A stretch of DNA of 64,000 bases from Aliiroseovarius lamellibrachiae (lineage in GTDB: Bacteria; Pseudomonadota; Alphaproteobacteria; Rhodobacterales; Rhodobacteraceae): NCBI RefSeq assembly GCF_018599245.1, contig NZ_JAHEVJ010000006.1, forward strand, positions 186,001-250,000, read 5' to 3'. The position numbers were made by a program, and so were the translations under genes. The notes under the pieces are model-generated. The model saw only the letters and a list, made by a program, of their open reading frames with translations. It did no database searches and was not told the DNA's origin. Each line of letters starts with the position of its first letter. Positions within the stretch are counted from its first letter, which is position 1. Positions 36,101 through 45,619 of this stretch are shown piece after piece.

Positions 36101-36928
36101 GCTGATGGTCAGCGCTGGGGTCAACCCCGAGGTCGCAGTTGCCGCTACCGTATAGCTCGAACCGCCAACTGTCGCATTGGTCGGGGCCGTGCTTGTAATA
36201 CTGGCAGTTTGGTTTGCTTTGTTGACGGTGAAGCTTTTGGTGCTACTTGCGGGGAAATAATTCGCATTGCCTGCCTGACTGGCGGTGATCGAACAGCTTC
36301 CGGCAGACAGGATCGTGGCAGTGGTTCCAGACACCGTGCAAACAGAGGTCGAGTTTGAGGCAAAACTGACGGACAATCCAGACGTCGCGGTCGCACTTAG
36401 GGGAACCGTGTGGCCAGGGGCATAGGTCTGTGTGCTCGGTGCAGTGAAGCTAATGGTTTGCGATTGCTGGGTCGGGGGTGGCGCAACATATGCCACGGTA
36501 AAATTGGGTGGGTTGGGGACGCCATTAATCCCCACAGTAATGGTGGACGGGGTTTCATAAAGCGTAGAGACATCAGAGGCTGAGGTGACATAGGTCCCCG
36601 AGCAGGTGATGTTGACATTGAGGCTGCCAGAACTCTGAGGCGAACAACTGTAATTGGGAACGAGAAACCCCGATGCCGAAACACCGTTGTAAATTGATGT
36701 ACCCGAATTGATGACGAAGGAGAAGGTTATCGACTGCCCCGCCCCAGAATAAGTTGTTGGTGACACGCTCGATGACGTCACATGTTGCGCAACCGCATTA
36801 CTGATCGAAGCAACCGACAAAATGGCCGCCAAAGTGAGCTGAAAAGCAAACGTTGTTATGATTTTGCGTATCGAACCAAAGTTCCGTTTTGCCGAAGTTG
36901 TATTGATCGTATTCTCTAAAGTAGTCAT
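33179..36928 (-). CDS. Ig-like repeat surface protein with C-terminal outer-membrane barrel
   Basis: Exported protein of 1249 residues. A long signal peptide ends near SNAVAQ. A unique beta-rich domain of about 110 residues is followed by seven Ig-like repeats of about 87 residues, each with two cysteines (for example ICSIAGSTVSF and AGTCRINANQAGNATYDP). Repeats 4-6 are almost identical. Then come a PKD/REJ-like domain (SYKWRQLSG, VNDGHTASSP), another Ig-like domain, a short linker, and about 245 residues resembling an autotransporter barrel, ending in aromatic ISKNF. The ATG at 36928 is preferred over one 20 codons upstream, which lacks a ribosome site and delays the signal. Likely an adhesin; function is inferred. 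Confidence 0.75.
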   Translation of the reverse strand: MTTLENTINTTSAKRNFGSIRKIITTFAFQLTLAAILSVASISNAVAQHVTSSSVSPTTYSGAGQSITFSFVINSGTSIYNGVSASGFLVPNYSCSPQSSGSLNVNITCSGTYVTSASDVSTLYETPSTITVGINGVPNPPNFTVAYVAPPPTQQSQTISFTAPSTQTYAPGHTVPLSATATSGLSVSFASNSTSVCTVSGTTATILSAGSCSITASQAGNANYFPASSTKSFTVNKANQTASITSTAPTNATVGGSSYTVAATATSGLTPALTISASSSAVCGIAGSTVSFNGAGTCTVNANQSGNANYNAAPQAQQSFTVSKTAQTISFSSIAPTNAVVAGASYNIGATASSGLTVSFSAAAASAGICSVSGSTVSFLGAGTCRIDANQAGNATYDPAPQVFQSFAVSKQSQTVSFSSTAPTNAEVGGATYAVSATATSGLTPALTVDAGSAAICSIAGSTVSFSSAGTCRINANQAGNATYDPAPQVFQSFAVSKQSQTVSFSSTAPTNAEVGGATYAVSATATSGLTPALTVDAGSAAICSIAGSTVSFSSAGTCRINANQAGNATYDPAPQVFQSFAVSKQSQTVSFSSTAPTNAEVGGATYAVSATATSGLTPALTVDAGSAAICSIAGSTVSFSSAGTCRINANQAGNATYDPAPQAFQSFAVSKQSQTVSFSSTAPTNAAPSGTYVASASATSGLTVALSIDASSSGICSMAGSTVTFSNLGNCRINADQAGDATYDPASTFQDVTVGNSAPTASAGPDQASIASGANVTLDGSASNDTDPGQVLSYKWRQLSGSNVTLSSTTVGNPSFDAPTLAVGVPSEVLVFELVVNDGHTASSPDTVTITVRDQTAPSVTITGLPGKLEANTSAQVAVTFTEPVTGFVETDLTVVNASVSNFAGSGAVYTASITALSSGDISLSVAKNVAQDSAGNKNAASAIVTAKLTATKVTYKLLANSAKKRGQSLLSSQPNLGSFFRSQRGSFVGRLSSRGGDFKLSTKPENPVWLFAQGRWSSNGGVQDSYIHAAVGAHLLQRENFILGAMLQGDHGSSRDGVAALDANGWLIGPYFVARSPDGKQVFSGSWLVGRTDIALSPLGTYQDEVTADRNVFTLSMSHEISISKLTLYPTLDLANITEKRPSYVDGLGQTIAAGNLNLFEASAGLDFSIPTAVSSGTGEVTGGLSAIYAHYDVDGAIEEDLRGRVDFGLNRQFDNGVIFNVNISYDGIGAPERGSVGADLLISKNF
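34901..35683 (-). repeat. Three tandem 261-bp coding repeats
   Basis: Units 34901-35161, 35162-35422 and 35423-35683 are nearly identical at DNA level, each encoding one 87-residue Ig-like repeat. The landmark AAAGCTTTGGAACNCTTG recurs at exact 261-base spacing, with similar but more diverged units on both sides. Such identity allows slippage or recombination to change copy number in frame. Confidence 0.92.
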
Positions 36929-37099
36929 CAGTTTTATCACCCCAGTGGGCTTGCTCCTTTTTTCAGGTGCAAACCAGTCCATTCCCATTTTTCGGGGTAA
37001 CGTAGGGGAAGGCTGGGAGTTGTGCGAAAAGTCACAGTCTAGGGGAACTTGAACATGTTATCTAAAAATGTTTCAAATTTGCACCAACTGGAAGGCGCA

Positions 37100-37813
37100 T
37101 CAGCGCAAGTCGTCAGCCCAACCAGCCCACTGCGCAAGGCGTCGGCGGTCCAATATGGCAATGCGGCCGCGGCTGACCGCCAAGACGCTCTCTTGGGTCA
37201 AAGCAGTTAGTCGACGATTAACAGCCTCGCGACGGCACCCAACCAGTCGCGCCAGCTCTGTCTGGCTGACTTGAATTTCAGATTGGCCGGGGGGAATTAG
37301 CCCAAGTATTCTTTGACAAATACGTTCGTTCACGCTCGCAAAAAGAGCATTTGCGAGCAGCTGATTGTCCGCTTTCAAATAGTGACTTACTCTACGATGA
37401 AGTGCCCTTAGAACGATGGGGTCTCGATATAGGTCGCTCAGAGCTGGCGAAGGTAAAATAATCACTTCGGTAGGGGTGCATACTGTGCAACTGGCGGCGG
37501 CAGCTTCTCCTGATAAAACTTCAATTTCACCCAGAACATCCCCTTTTGTTGCGTGGCGCAACCAAGCGACGTCGCCGTCTGGCGTTGTATAGGTGACTTC
37601 GATACATCCAGACAGGATGATAATCACCTCTCGATTGCATTCACCCTGTTTGTAAACATCAGTCCCCGGCGTCAGGGTCCGCCGGAGCCCAACCGCCCGG
37701 ATTTTCTGTTTCATATCCTGGCAGTGGTTTCCCAAACTGCCGGTCCAATCGAACGAAAGCGGCGGCTCTTTTGCCGTGCTCATATAAGGCGATTTATCAT
37801 CTCGAAAACGCAC
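37100..37813 (-). CDS. Crp/Fnr-family transcriptional regulator
   Basis: Regulator of 237 residues with a cyclic-nucleotide-binding-like beta roll (residues about 45-150; YKQGECNREVIIILSG, GDVLGEIEVLSGE) and a Crp-type winged helix (VSQTELARLVGCRREAVNRRL). It has no FNR-type N-terminal cysteine cluster, so iron-sulfur sensing is unlikely; the ligand is unknown. A GTG start with AGGTGGGG upstream is used; an ATG ten codons later has no ribosome site. It lies 171 bases upstream of the Ig-repeat gene on the same strand and is a plausible regulator of it. Confidence 0.8.
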   Translation of the reverse strand: MRFRDDKSPYMSTAKEPPLSFDWTGSLGNHCQDMKQKIRAVGLRRTLTPGTDVYKQGECNREVIIILSGCIEVTYTTPDGDVAWLRHATKGDVLGEIEVLSGEAAAASCTVCTPTEVIILPSPALSDLYRDPIVLRALHRRVSHYLKADNQLLANALFASVNERICQRILGLIPPGQSEIQVSQTELARLVGCRREAVNRRLTALTQESVLAVSRGRIAILDRRRLAQWAGWADDLR

Positions 37814-37942
37814 ATTTTACCCCACCTAGATTGCAAAAAAAGCATCGCATCACGCGATCTAGTGGAAGAAAGCAACAAGTTCCCACTGAAAGACAATTAA
37901 CACGTTCAGGGAAATGTTGGCAACTTTGCATATTTCAAAAGC

Positions 37943-38023
37943 CAGCCCCCCACCGGGCCGCAAAACGCCCAGTCCTTTGTGGCCCATACGAGCAAGCTCG
38001 TAATGTCCCCCATTGGGGGGCTG
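37943..38023. other. Strongly self-complementary element (possible structured RNA)
   Basis: Outer arms CAGCCCCCC (37943-37951) and GGGGGGCTG (38015-38023) pair perfectly. Inside are GGGCC (37955-37959) with GGCCC (37981-37985) and the perfect hairpin TACGAGC-AA-GCTCGTA (37987-38002). Together they make a three-way junction. CACCGG at 37951 can also pair with CCGGTG at 38027 outside. It lies between the mazG-like gene and the Crp/Fnr gene. Transcription and strand are unknown. Confidence 0.45.
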
Positions 38024-38060
38024 CAACCGGTGCACCACCCTTTTTAAGTCAACATTTACC

Positions 38061-38387
38061 CTATTCAGGAAGCCGTGTGCGCAGGTCGTATTTCTGTGAC
38101 GTCTTATTGAATTTCCGCACGACAGATGCCCCCAAATCAATGCCCAGATGGTCCGCCAAAAGATCCAAAGAAATGATCGCATCTGCCATTTCATCTGCCA
38201 CATCCTGCAACGTCGCCGTGGACCCCTTGATGCCACGTTCCGCGCGCAGCATCTTTTTCACCGCCTCTGCCACCTCGCCAAACTCCCCCGCGACTTCTAG
38301 TGCCCGGAATGCGGTATCGGCCTGATCATCGCCGGGCCATTCGGTGCGACGAATGGCATTGGCGTCACGTAAATCCTGAAATCGCAT
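38061..38387 (-). CDS. MazG-like nucleotide pyrophosphohydrolase
   Basis: All-alpha NTP pyrophosphatase of 108 residues, MazG-like. The metal-binding helices show EVAGEFGEVAEAVKK (ExxE) and DVADEMADAIISLDLLADHLG (ExxD). Such single-domain enzymes hydrolyse non-canonical or stress nucleotides. It is divergent from ilvD by 128 bases. Substrate is not predictable. Confidence 0.82.
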   Translation of the reverse strand: MRFQDLRDANAIRRTEWPGDDQADTAFRALEVAGEFGEVAEAVKKMLRAERGIKGSTATLQDVADEMADAIISLDLLADHLGIDLGASVVRKFNKTSQKYDLRTRLPE

Positions 38388-38515
38388 GACTGATCCTTCT
38401 CAAAAGCTTTGCGACCCTAGGGCGCAGGGGGGCCGGATTGCAACTCGTCTCTGGCCTCACTCGGTCAACAGTGCTAATCCCTGTGCGATTTAAATTCAGC
38501 GAGAGGCGAAAAACG

Positions 38516-40351
38516 ATGCCAGCTTACCGTTCCAGAACGTCGACCCACGGCCGTAACATGGCGGGTGCCCGCGGATTGTGGCGTGCAACGGGGATGAGCG
38601 ATGATGATTTCGGTAAGCCGATCATCGCCATTGTCAATTCGTTCACCCAGTTCGTACCGGGCCATGTGCACCTGAAAGATCTTGGTCAAATGGTTGCACG
38701 CGAAGTGGAAGCGGCCGGCGGCGTTGCCAAGGAATTCAACACCATTGCGGTCGATGATGGCATTGCGATGGGCCATGACGGGATGCTTTACTCGCTGCCG
38801 TCACGCGAAATCATCGCGGATAGCGTGGAATATATGGTCAACGCGCATTGCGCCGATGCGATGGTCTGTATTTCCAACTGTGACAAGATCACCCCCGGCA
38901 TGATGATGGCCGCGATGCGCCTGAATATTCCGGTGATCTTTGTGTCCGGTGGCCCGATGGAAGCGGGTAAGATTGACCTCGCGGATCTGGATATGAAAAA
39001 AATCGACCTCGTGGACGCGATGGTTGCTGCGGCAAGCGAAGATATGACGGATGACCAAGTCCAGCATATCGAAGAAAACGCCTGCCCAACCTGTGGCTCG
39101 TGTTCGGGCATGTTTACCGCCAACTCGATGAACTGTCTGGCCGAGGCGCTGGGCCTTGCGCTGCCGGGCAACGGGTCCACATTGGCGACCCACGCCGATC
39201 GCAAAAATCTGTTCCTTGAGGCCGGTCGCAAGATCGTTGAGATCACCAAACGCCATTATGTTGAGAACGAAAAAGGCCTGCTCCCGCGTGAGATTGCAAC
39301 CTTTGAGGCGTTTGAAAATGCGATGTCGCTGGACATTGCGATGGGTGGTTCAACCAACACCGTTTTGCACCTGTTGGCCATCGCGCATGAAGGCGAAGTT
39401 GATTTCAACATGACGCATATGGATCAGCTCAGCCGCAAGGTGCCGTGCCTGTGTAAAGTGGCCCCCAACACCGAAAATGTGCATATGGAAGACGTGCACC
39501 GCGCGGGCGGAATTTTCTCAATTTTGGGTGAACTGTCGCGTGCGGGCCTTTTGCACAATGACTGCTCGACCGTGCATTCAAACTCCATGGGCGAGGCGAT
39601 TGCCAAATGGGACATTAAGGTCGCCAACAACCCAGAGGCCGAAAGCCTGTTCAAAGCCGCGCCCGGTGGCGTGCGCACGGTTGAGGCGTTCTCAACCGAG
39701 AACCGGTTCAAAGAGCTGGATACCGACCGCGAAAATGGCGTGATCCGTTCAAAAGAACACGCGTTTAGCCAAGATGGCGGCTTGGCCGTGCTCTTTGGCA
39801 ATATCGCGCTGGATGGCTGTATTGTGAAAACGGCCGGCGTGGATGCCAGCATCCTCAAATTCACCGGGACAGCCTATGTTTGTGAAAGCCAGGACGCCGC
39901 TGTCAGCGATATTCTGACCGGCAAGGTTAAGGCAGGCGACGTGGTTGTCATTCGTTACGAAGGGCCGCGTGGCGGGCCGGGCATGCAGGAAATGCTTTAC
40001 CCGACCAGCTATTTGAAATCCAAAGGTCTGGGCAAAGACTGTGCCCTTCTGACCGACGGTCGTTTCTCAGGCGGAACATCTGGCCTATCAATTGGCCACG
40101 CCTCGCCAGAGGCCGCAGAGGGCGGCGCGATCGGTTTGGTCGAACAGGGTGACAAGATCATCATCGACATTCCAAACCGCAGCATCCATCTGGATGTGTC
40201 TGATGACGATCTGGCTGCGCGCCGGACCGCCCAAGACGCCAAGGGCTGGGTGCCCGCCAAGCCGCGCAAACGCAAAGTGTCCAACGCGCTAAAAGCCTAT
40301 GCGATGCTTGCATCCTCTGCTGCCAAAGGGGCGGTGCGCGTGATCGACTGA
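38516..40351 (+). CDS. ilvD: Dihydroxy-acid dehydratase
   Basis: Iron-sulfur dehydratase of branched-chain amino acid synthesis, 611 residues; it converts dihydroxy-isovalerate and -methylvalerate to the 2-oxo acids. Cluster-binding and family motifs are [38 protein letters not shown], and in the C-terminal half [13 protein letters not shown] and [15 protein letters not shown]. The ATG at 38516 ([10 protein letters not shown]) with GAGAGG upstream is the family start. A strong terminator follows. Confidence 0.97.
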   Translation: MPAYRSRTSTHGRNMAGARGLWRATGMSDDDFGKPIIAIVNSFTQFVPGHVHLKDLGQMVAREVEAAGGVAKEFNTIAVDDGIAMGHDGMLYSLPSREIIADSVEYMVNAHCADAMVCISNCDKITPGMMMAAMRLNIPVIFVSGGPMEAGKIDLADLDMKKIDLVDAMVAAASEDMTDDQVQHIEENACPTCGSCSGMFTANSMNCLAEALGLALPGNGSTLATHADRKNLFLEAGRKIVEITKRHYVENEKGLLPREIATFEAFENAMSLDIAMGGSTNTVLHLLAIAHEGEVDFNMTHMDQLSRKVPCLCKVAPNTENVHMEDVHRAGGIFSILGELSRAGLLHNDCSTVHSNSMGEAIAKWDIKVANNPEAESLFKAAPGGVRTVEAFSTENRFKELDTDRENGVIRSKEHAFSQDGGLAVLFGNIALDGCIVKTAGVDASILKFTGTAYVCESQDAAVSDILTGKVKAGDVVVIRYEGPRGGPGMQEMLYPTSYLKSKGLGKDCALLTDGRFSGGTSGLSIGHASPEAAEGGAIGLVEQGDKIIIDIPNRSIHLDVSDDDLAARRTAQDAKGWVPAKPRKRKVSNALKAYAMLASSAAKGAVRVID

Positions 40352-40373
40352 TCGTTGCGGTTTTAGAAATGGG

Positions 40374-40402
40374 AAAGGGCGGGCCGGGCTCCGCCCTTTT
40401 TT
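40374..40402 (+). terminator. Terminator of ilvD
   Basis: Stem AAAGGGCGG / CCGCCCTTT with an 8-base loop, directly followed by more T residues. Confidence 0.85.
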
Positions 40403-40449
40403 CTTGGCAAAAATATCCCACGGGGGTCTGGGGGTGTGAAACCCCCAGC
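40398..40449 (-). repeat. Intergenic repeat, copy 2
   Basis: Read on the minus strand just after the tmpB stop: stem-loop GGGGG-TTTCACA-CCCCC, a second C-run, then GGGATATTTTTGCCAAGAAA. It repeats the plan of the element at 22924-22971. Confidence 0.55.
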
Positions 40450-40454
40450 TCGCT

Positions 40455-42241
<1,787 letters not shown>

Positions 42242-42250
42242 TCATCCGTT

Positions 42251-42299
42251 CATAAGTTCAACAAAGAGGAATGGGGTCTGAGGGGTTGATAAACTTATG
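42251..42299. promoter_or_regulatory. Inverted repeat in the tmpA-lysR divergent region
   Basis: Perfect arms CATAAGTT (42251-42258) and AACTTATG (42292-42299), with additional partial complementarity inside (CAAC / GTTG). The right arm includes the start codon of the LysR gene. LysR regulators often autoregulate from such divergent sites. Confidence 0.45.
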
Positions 42300-43175
42300 G
42301 CTGGATCGCAGCTGGACAACCTTCCGTTGGATTGGGTGCGCGCCTTTGAAACCGCCGCCCGCACGGGCAGTTTTACAGGCGCAGCAAAGGAAACAGGGCT
42401 GACGCAGGCCGCTATCAGCCAGCGCATTGCCCAGTTAGAAGCGCGACTCGATACGCAATTGTTCATCCGTCAGGCGCGTGGTGTGGTGCTGAGTGTTGAG
42501 GGTGAGGCGTGGTTGCCATATGTCAGTCATGGCCTTGCCACACTGGATCATTCAGCCCAAGAGCTGTTTGGAATTCGGCGCCGTACACTGAAATTATCCG
42601 CAAGCGCGTCGATGCTGACCCATTGGATTGCACCACGATTGGCGGGGGTGTCATTGGGCGCAGATGTTCAGATTTCCTGCCAAACCCATGTGTTGTCTGC
42701 CGAGGATCTGCGCGATGGGCCGATGGTCCGGGTGCGGTATGGCGAGGGGCGTGGTGATGAACCTTTCAAGGCCCGCCTGTTCGCGGAGCGGTTGTCACCG
42801 GTCTGCGCGCCAGGTTTGCTTGGGCAAGGCCCGTGGCAGGCGTTGCCTCGGTTGGCGATCTCCGGCCCCCGCGACGGGTGGCAGGAATGGGCGGCGCTGA
42901 CCGGGGACGCGCCCACCCCAGTTCCCCGCCTGCGGTTTGATACCTTCACCGCCGGGGTGGCCGCGGCACGGGCGGGCAATGGCGTGCTTTTGGCGTCGCT
43001 TCCTCTGGTGCAAGACGAATTGGACACAGGTCGTTTGCACCGGTTGTCGGAGGCGGAACTGACGCCCGAGCAGAGTTATTGGATATCTGCCAGCGACCGA
43101 ACCGTGACGCGCAAGCAATGGGATGCATTGTGTCAGGCCCTTTGTGATCCTGGTGAACGTGCGACATCACCCTGA
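42297..43175 (+). CDS. LysR-family regulator, likely of tmpAB
   Basis: LTTR of 292 residues. The winged helix reads LPLDWVRAFETAARTGSFTG and KETGLTQAAISQRIAQLEARL; the effector domain begins near TLKLSASASMLTHWIAP. Ribosome site GAGGGG is ten bases before the ATG. Divergent placement next to tmpA with a shared 115-base control region suggests it responds to the phosphonate or a breakdown product. The ligand is not shown by sequence. Confidence 0.82.
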   Translation: MAGSQLDNLPLDWVRAFETAARTGSFTGAAKETGLTQAAISQRIAQLEARLDTQLFIRQARGVVLSVEGEAWLPYVSHGLATLDHSAQELFGIRRRTLKLSASASMLTHWIAPRLAGVSLGADVQISCQTHVLSAEDLRDGPMVRVRYGEGRGDEPFKARLFAERLSPVCAPGLLGQGPWQALPRLAISGPRDGWQEWAALTGDAPTPVPRLRFDTFTAGVAAARAGNGVLLASLPLVQDELDTGRLHRLSEAELTPEQSYWISASDRTVTRKQWDALCQALCDPGERATSP

Positions 43176-43268
43176 CACCTGCATGGGCGATGCAATAACT
43201 GCATTGGACTTCTAAACCGGCATGGCGTTTCCGTTCACCTACGCACCCCGCCTTTGGGGGCTTAGGAA

Positions 43269-44681
43269 ATGGAAAAGACCATGAGCCAGCAAGAATTTCT
43301 CACCAGTGTTCAAAACTTCATCGACAATGCAATCTCTCATATCGACCTGACCGAAGGGTTGGCCGAACGGATCGCCCAATGCAATTCGACCTATTCGGTG
43401 CGTTTTGGGGTGAAACTGCGCGGACGGATTTACAGCTTTCAGGGCTGGCGATCCGTGCACAGCGAGCATATCGAACCGGTGAAAGGCGGCATTCGCTATG
43501 ACCCCGATGCGAACCACGATGAGGTTGAAGCATTGGCGGCGTTGATGAGCCTGAAATGCGCCTTGGTGAACGTGCCGTTTGGCGGCTCAAAGGGGGCTTT
43601 GAAAATAAACCCGGCGGATTGGTCTGAAGATGAGCTAGAGAAAATCACCCGCCGCTTTACCCAGGAACTCGCGCGCCGGGATCTGATCCATCCGGGCCGC
43701 AACGTGCCTGCGCCTGACATGGGCACCGGCGAGCGTGAAATGGCCTGGATGGCGGATGAATTTCGCCGCTCGGGACGTTCAGATGCAATCAACCAAGCGG
43801 CCTGTGTCACCGGAAAACCCGTTGCGCGCGGCGGGATCGAAGGCCGGGTCGAGGCGACAGGTCGTGGTCTGCAATATGCGTTGAAATCCTATCTTGCGCA
43901 TCCTGACACAGCACCCGTGGCGGGGCAAAAAGACATCGCAGGTCTGAGTGTTGTTGTGCAAGGTTTCGGGAATGTGGGCTATCATGCAGCCAAGTTTTTG
44001 CAAGAAGATGGCGCGCGCATTGTTGGCATTGTTGAACATGATGTGGCGATCTTTGATGACGCTGGTTTTGATGTGGACGCGGTTGCCGCATTCCGCGCTG
44101 AAACCGGATCCGTGGGCAATTTCCCCGGTGCCGAAACCGTGCCATCAGCGCAAGGCCTGACCTATAAAGCCGCAGACATTCTGATCCCGGCGGCCAAAGA
44201 AAACGCCATCACCGCAGACAATTGTGAAGACGTGAACTATGAGCTGATCGTTGAGGCCGCCAACGGACCCGTCACCGCCGAAGCCGAAGAGTGTCTGACC
44301 CGTCGCGGCATCATCATTCTGCCCGATCTTTACGTGAATGCAGGCGGTGTTGTGGTCAGCTATTTCGAATGGGTGAAAAACATCACGCACCTGCCTTTTG
44401 GCCTGATGGACAAGCGTCAAAACATCATGTCGGGCTCGGCGGTTGTGTCGGCATTGGAAGAGATTGCAGGACGCCCCTTGCCAGATACCCAGCGGTCGAA
44501 AATTGCGCGTGATACGCGCGAAATTGACGTTGTTCGTTCGGGTCTGGAAGAGATCATGGTCCGCGCGTTTGATGAGATCATGGAGCGCAAGAAAACCCTG
44601 GGGAACGCCACTTTACGCACCGCCGCATACGTGGTTACCATTGCGCGCATCGCCGAGTATTATCGCGCGATTGGATTGTAA
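43269..44681 (+). CDS. Glu/Leu/Phe/Val-type dehydrogenase (glutamate dehydrogenase family)
   Basis: NAD(P)-dependent amino acid dehydrogenase of 470 residues, glutamate dehydrogenase family. Active-site segments are VKGGIRYDPDANHDEVEALA, NVPFGGSKGALKI with the catalytic lysine, and NVPAPDMGTGEREMAWM. The nucleotide domain has VVVQGFGNVGYHAAKFL. An ATG four codons downstream (43281) is an equally possible start. The acidic residue after the second strand (GIVEHD) hints at NAD preference, which is inference. A LysR gene follows after 12 bases, probably co-transcribed. Confidence 0.87.
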   Translation: MEKTMSQQEFLTSVQNFIDNAISHIDLTEGLAERIAQCNSTYSVRFGVKLRGRIYSFQGWRSVHSEHIEPVKGGIRYDPDANHDEVEALAALMSLKCALVNVPFGGSKGALKINPADWSEDELEKITRRFTQELARRDLIHPGRNVPAPDMGTGEREMAWMADEFRRSGRSDAINQAACVTGKPVARGGIEGRVEATGRGLQYALKSYLAHPDTAPVAGQKDIAGLSVVVQGFGNVGYHAAKFLQEDGARIVGIVEHDVAIFDDAGFDVDAVAAFRAETGSVGNFPGAETVPSAQGLTYKAADILIPAAKENAITADNCEDVNYELIVEAANGPVTAEAEECLTRRGIIILPDLYVNAGGVVVSYFEWVKNITHLPFGLMDKRQNIMSGSAVVSALEEIAGRPLPDTQRSKIARDTREIDVVRSGLEEIMVRAFDEIMERKKTLGNATLRTAAYVVTIARIAEYYRAIGL

Positions 44682-44693
44682 GGACAGGCGCAA

Positions 44694-45608
44694 ATGGACG
44701 TTCGGTGGCTCGAGGATTATCTGGCTCTGGTAGAGTTGCGAAACTTCACCCGGGCCGCCGAATTCCGCAATGTGTCGCAGGCTGCGTTTTCGCGGCGCAT
44801 TCAATCGCTTGAACAATGGTTGGGCACAGCGCTGGTGGTCAAAGGCGCTGTGCCCGTTCGTTTGACGGATGCAGGTGAACAGTTTCGCGAAAGCGCACGC
44901 ATCGCGGTGGAGCGGTTGTTTGAGGCGCGATCTTCGATCCGGGCGGCGCAGTTTGATGTGATGTCCCAGGTGCGGATTGCGATGCCAAATGTGCTGGCGC
45001 GGTCCGAGTTCAAACGGGTGCTTGAGATCATCGGCCAAAACGCCAATTGCTCATTTTCGGTCATTGTCGGCACCACAAGTGATGTGGTTGCGCGCTATTT
45101 GGCGGGGGATGCGGATATCCTGTTTGCCCATGATTGTGTGGCCATCCCGACCCACGACAATCTGGACCAACACGAACGTCTGGTGGTGCGGCGCGACCGG
45201 TTTATGCCCTATGCGACCCAGGATGCGAAACTGCGCGAGGGGTTCGGGTTTCCGGGCAAAGCAAAGCACCCTTTTCCGATGGTGGCCTATTCACACCGCG
45301 CCTATTTTGTCCGGCTGTTTGAACATGTGTTGGAGCGTGCTGGCGAGCCACTGCCGCATAAGGTTTGCGTGCAATGCGACATGTCGGACGTGTTGAAAGA
45401 GGTGATTGTGGCGGGGCACGGCGTAGGGTGGCTGCCTGAAAGTGCTGTGGATGCGTCGGCACAGGAATTAATTGCGCCGATTGGTGGGCCAGAATGGCGG
45501 TTGGACGTGGATATTTGTGCCTTTCGCCCGCGTGCGCAAGTGGGGCCAAAAATAGAAGCGATTTGGCAAGCGCTTGCCTCCCGCGTTCCACAGTTGCAAC
45601 ACAGCTAA
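44694..45608 (+). CDS. LysR-family transcriptional regulator
   Basis: LTTR of 304 residues with winged helix RWLEDYLALVELRNFTRA and RNVSQAAFSRRIQSLEQWLG. The effector domain has several cysteines (ANCSFSVIV, KVCVQCDMSDV). It lies 12 bases after the glutamate dehydrogenase gene and so is likely to control it or related amino acid genes. It ends 11 bases from the convergent desaturase gene. Confidence 0.83.
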   Translation: MDVRWLEDYLALVELRNFTRAAEFRNVSQAAFSRRIQSLEQWLGTALVVKGAVPVRLTDAGEQFRESARIAVERLFEARSSIRAAQFDVMSQVRIAMPNVLARSEFKRVLEIIGQNANCSFSVIVGTTSDVVARYLAGDADILFAHDCVAIPTHDNLDQHERLVVRRDRFMPYATQDAKLREGFGFPGKAKHPFPMVAYSHRAYFVRLFEHVLERAGEPLPHKVCVQCDMSDVLKEVIVAGHGVGWLPESAVDASAQELIAPIGGPEWRLDVDICAFRPRAQVGPKIEAIWQALASRVPQLQHS

Positions 45609-45619
45609 GGGTGGCCCGG

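Noticed and set aside
32663-38060. Integrated prophage or integrative element at tRNA-Thr
   Set aside because: No integrase, phage structural or conjugation genes, and no second copy of the tRNA 3' end were found; only an IS relic and accessory genes are present.
37859-38236. Open frames across the structured region between the Crp/Fnr and mazG-like genes
   Set aside because: They have no ribosome site, overlap the mazG-like gene antisense and consist largely of the palindromic arms.
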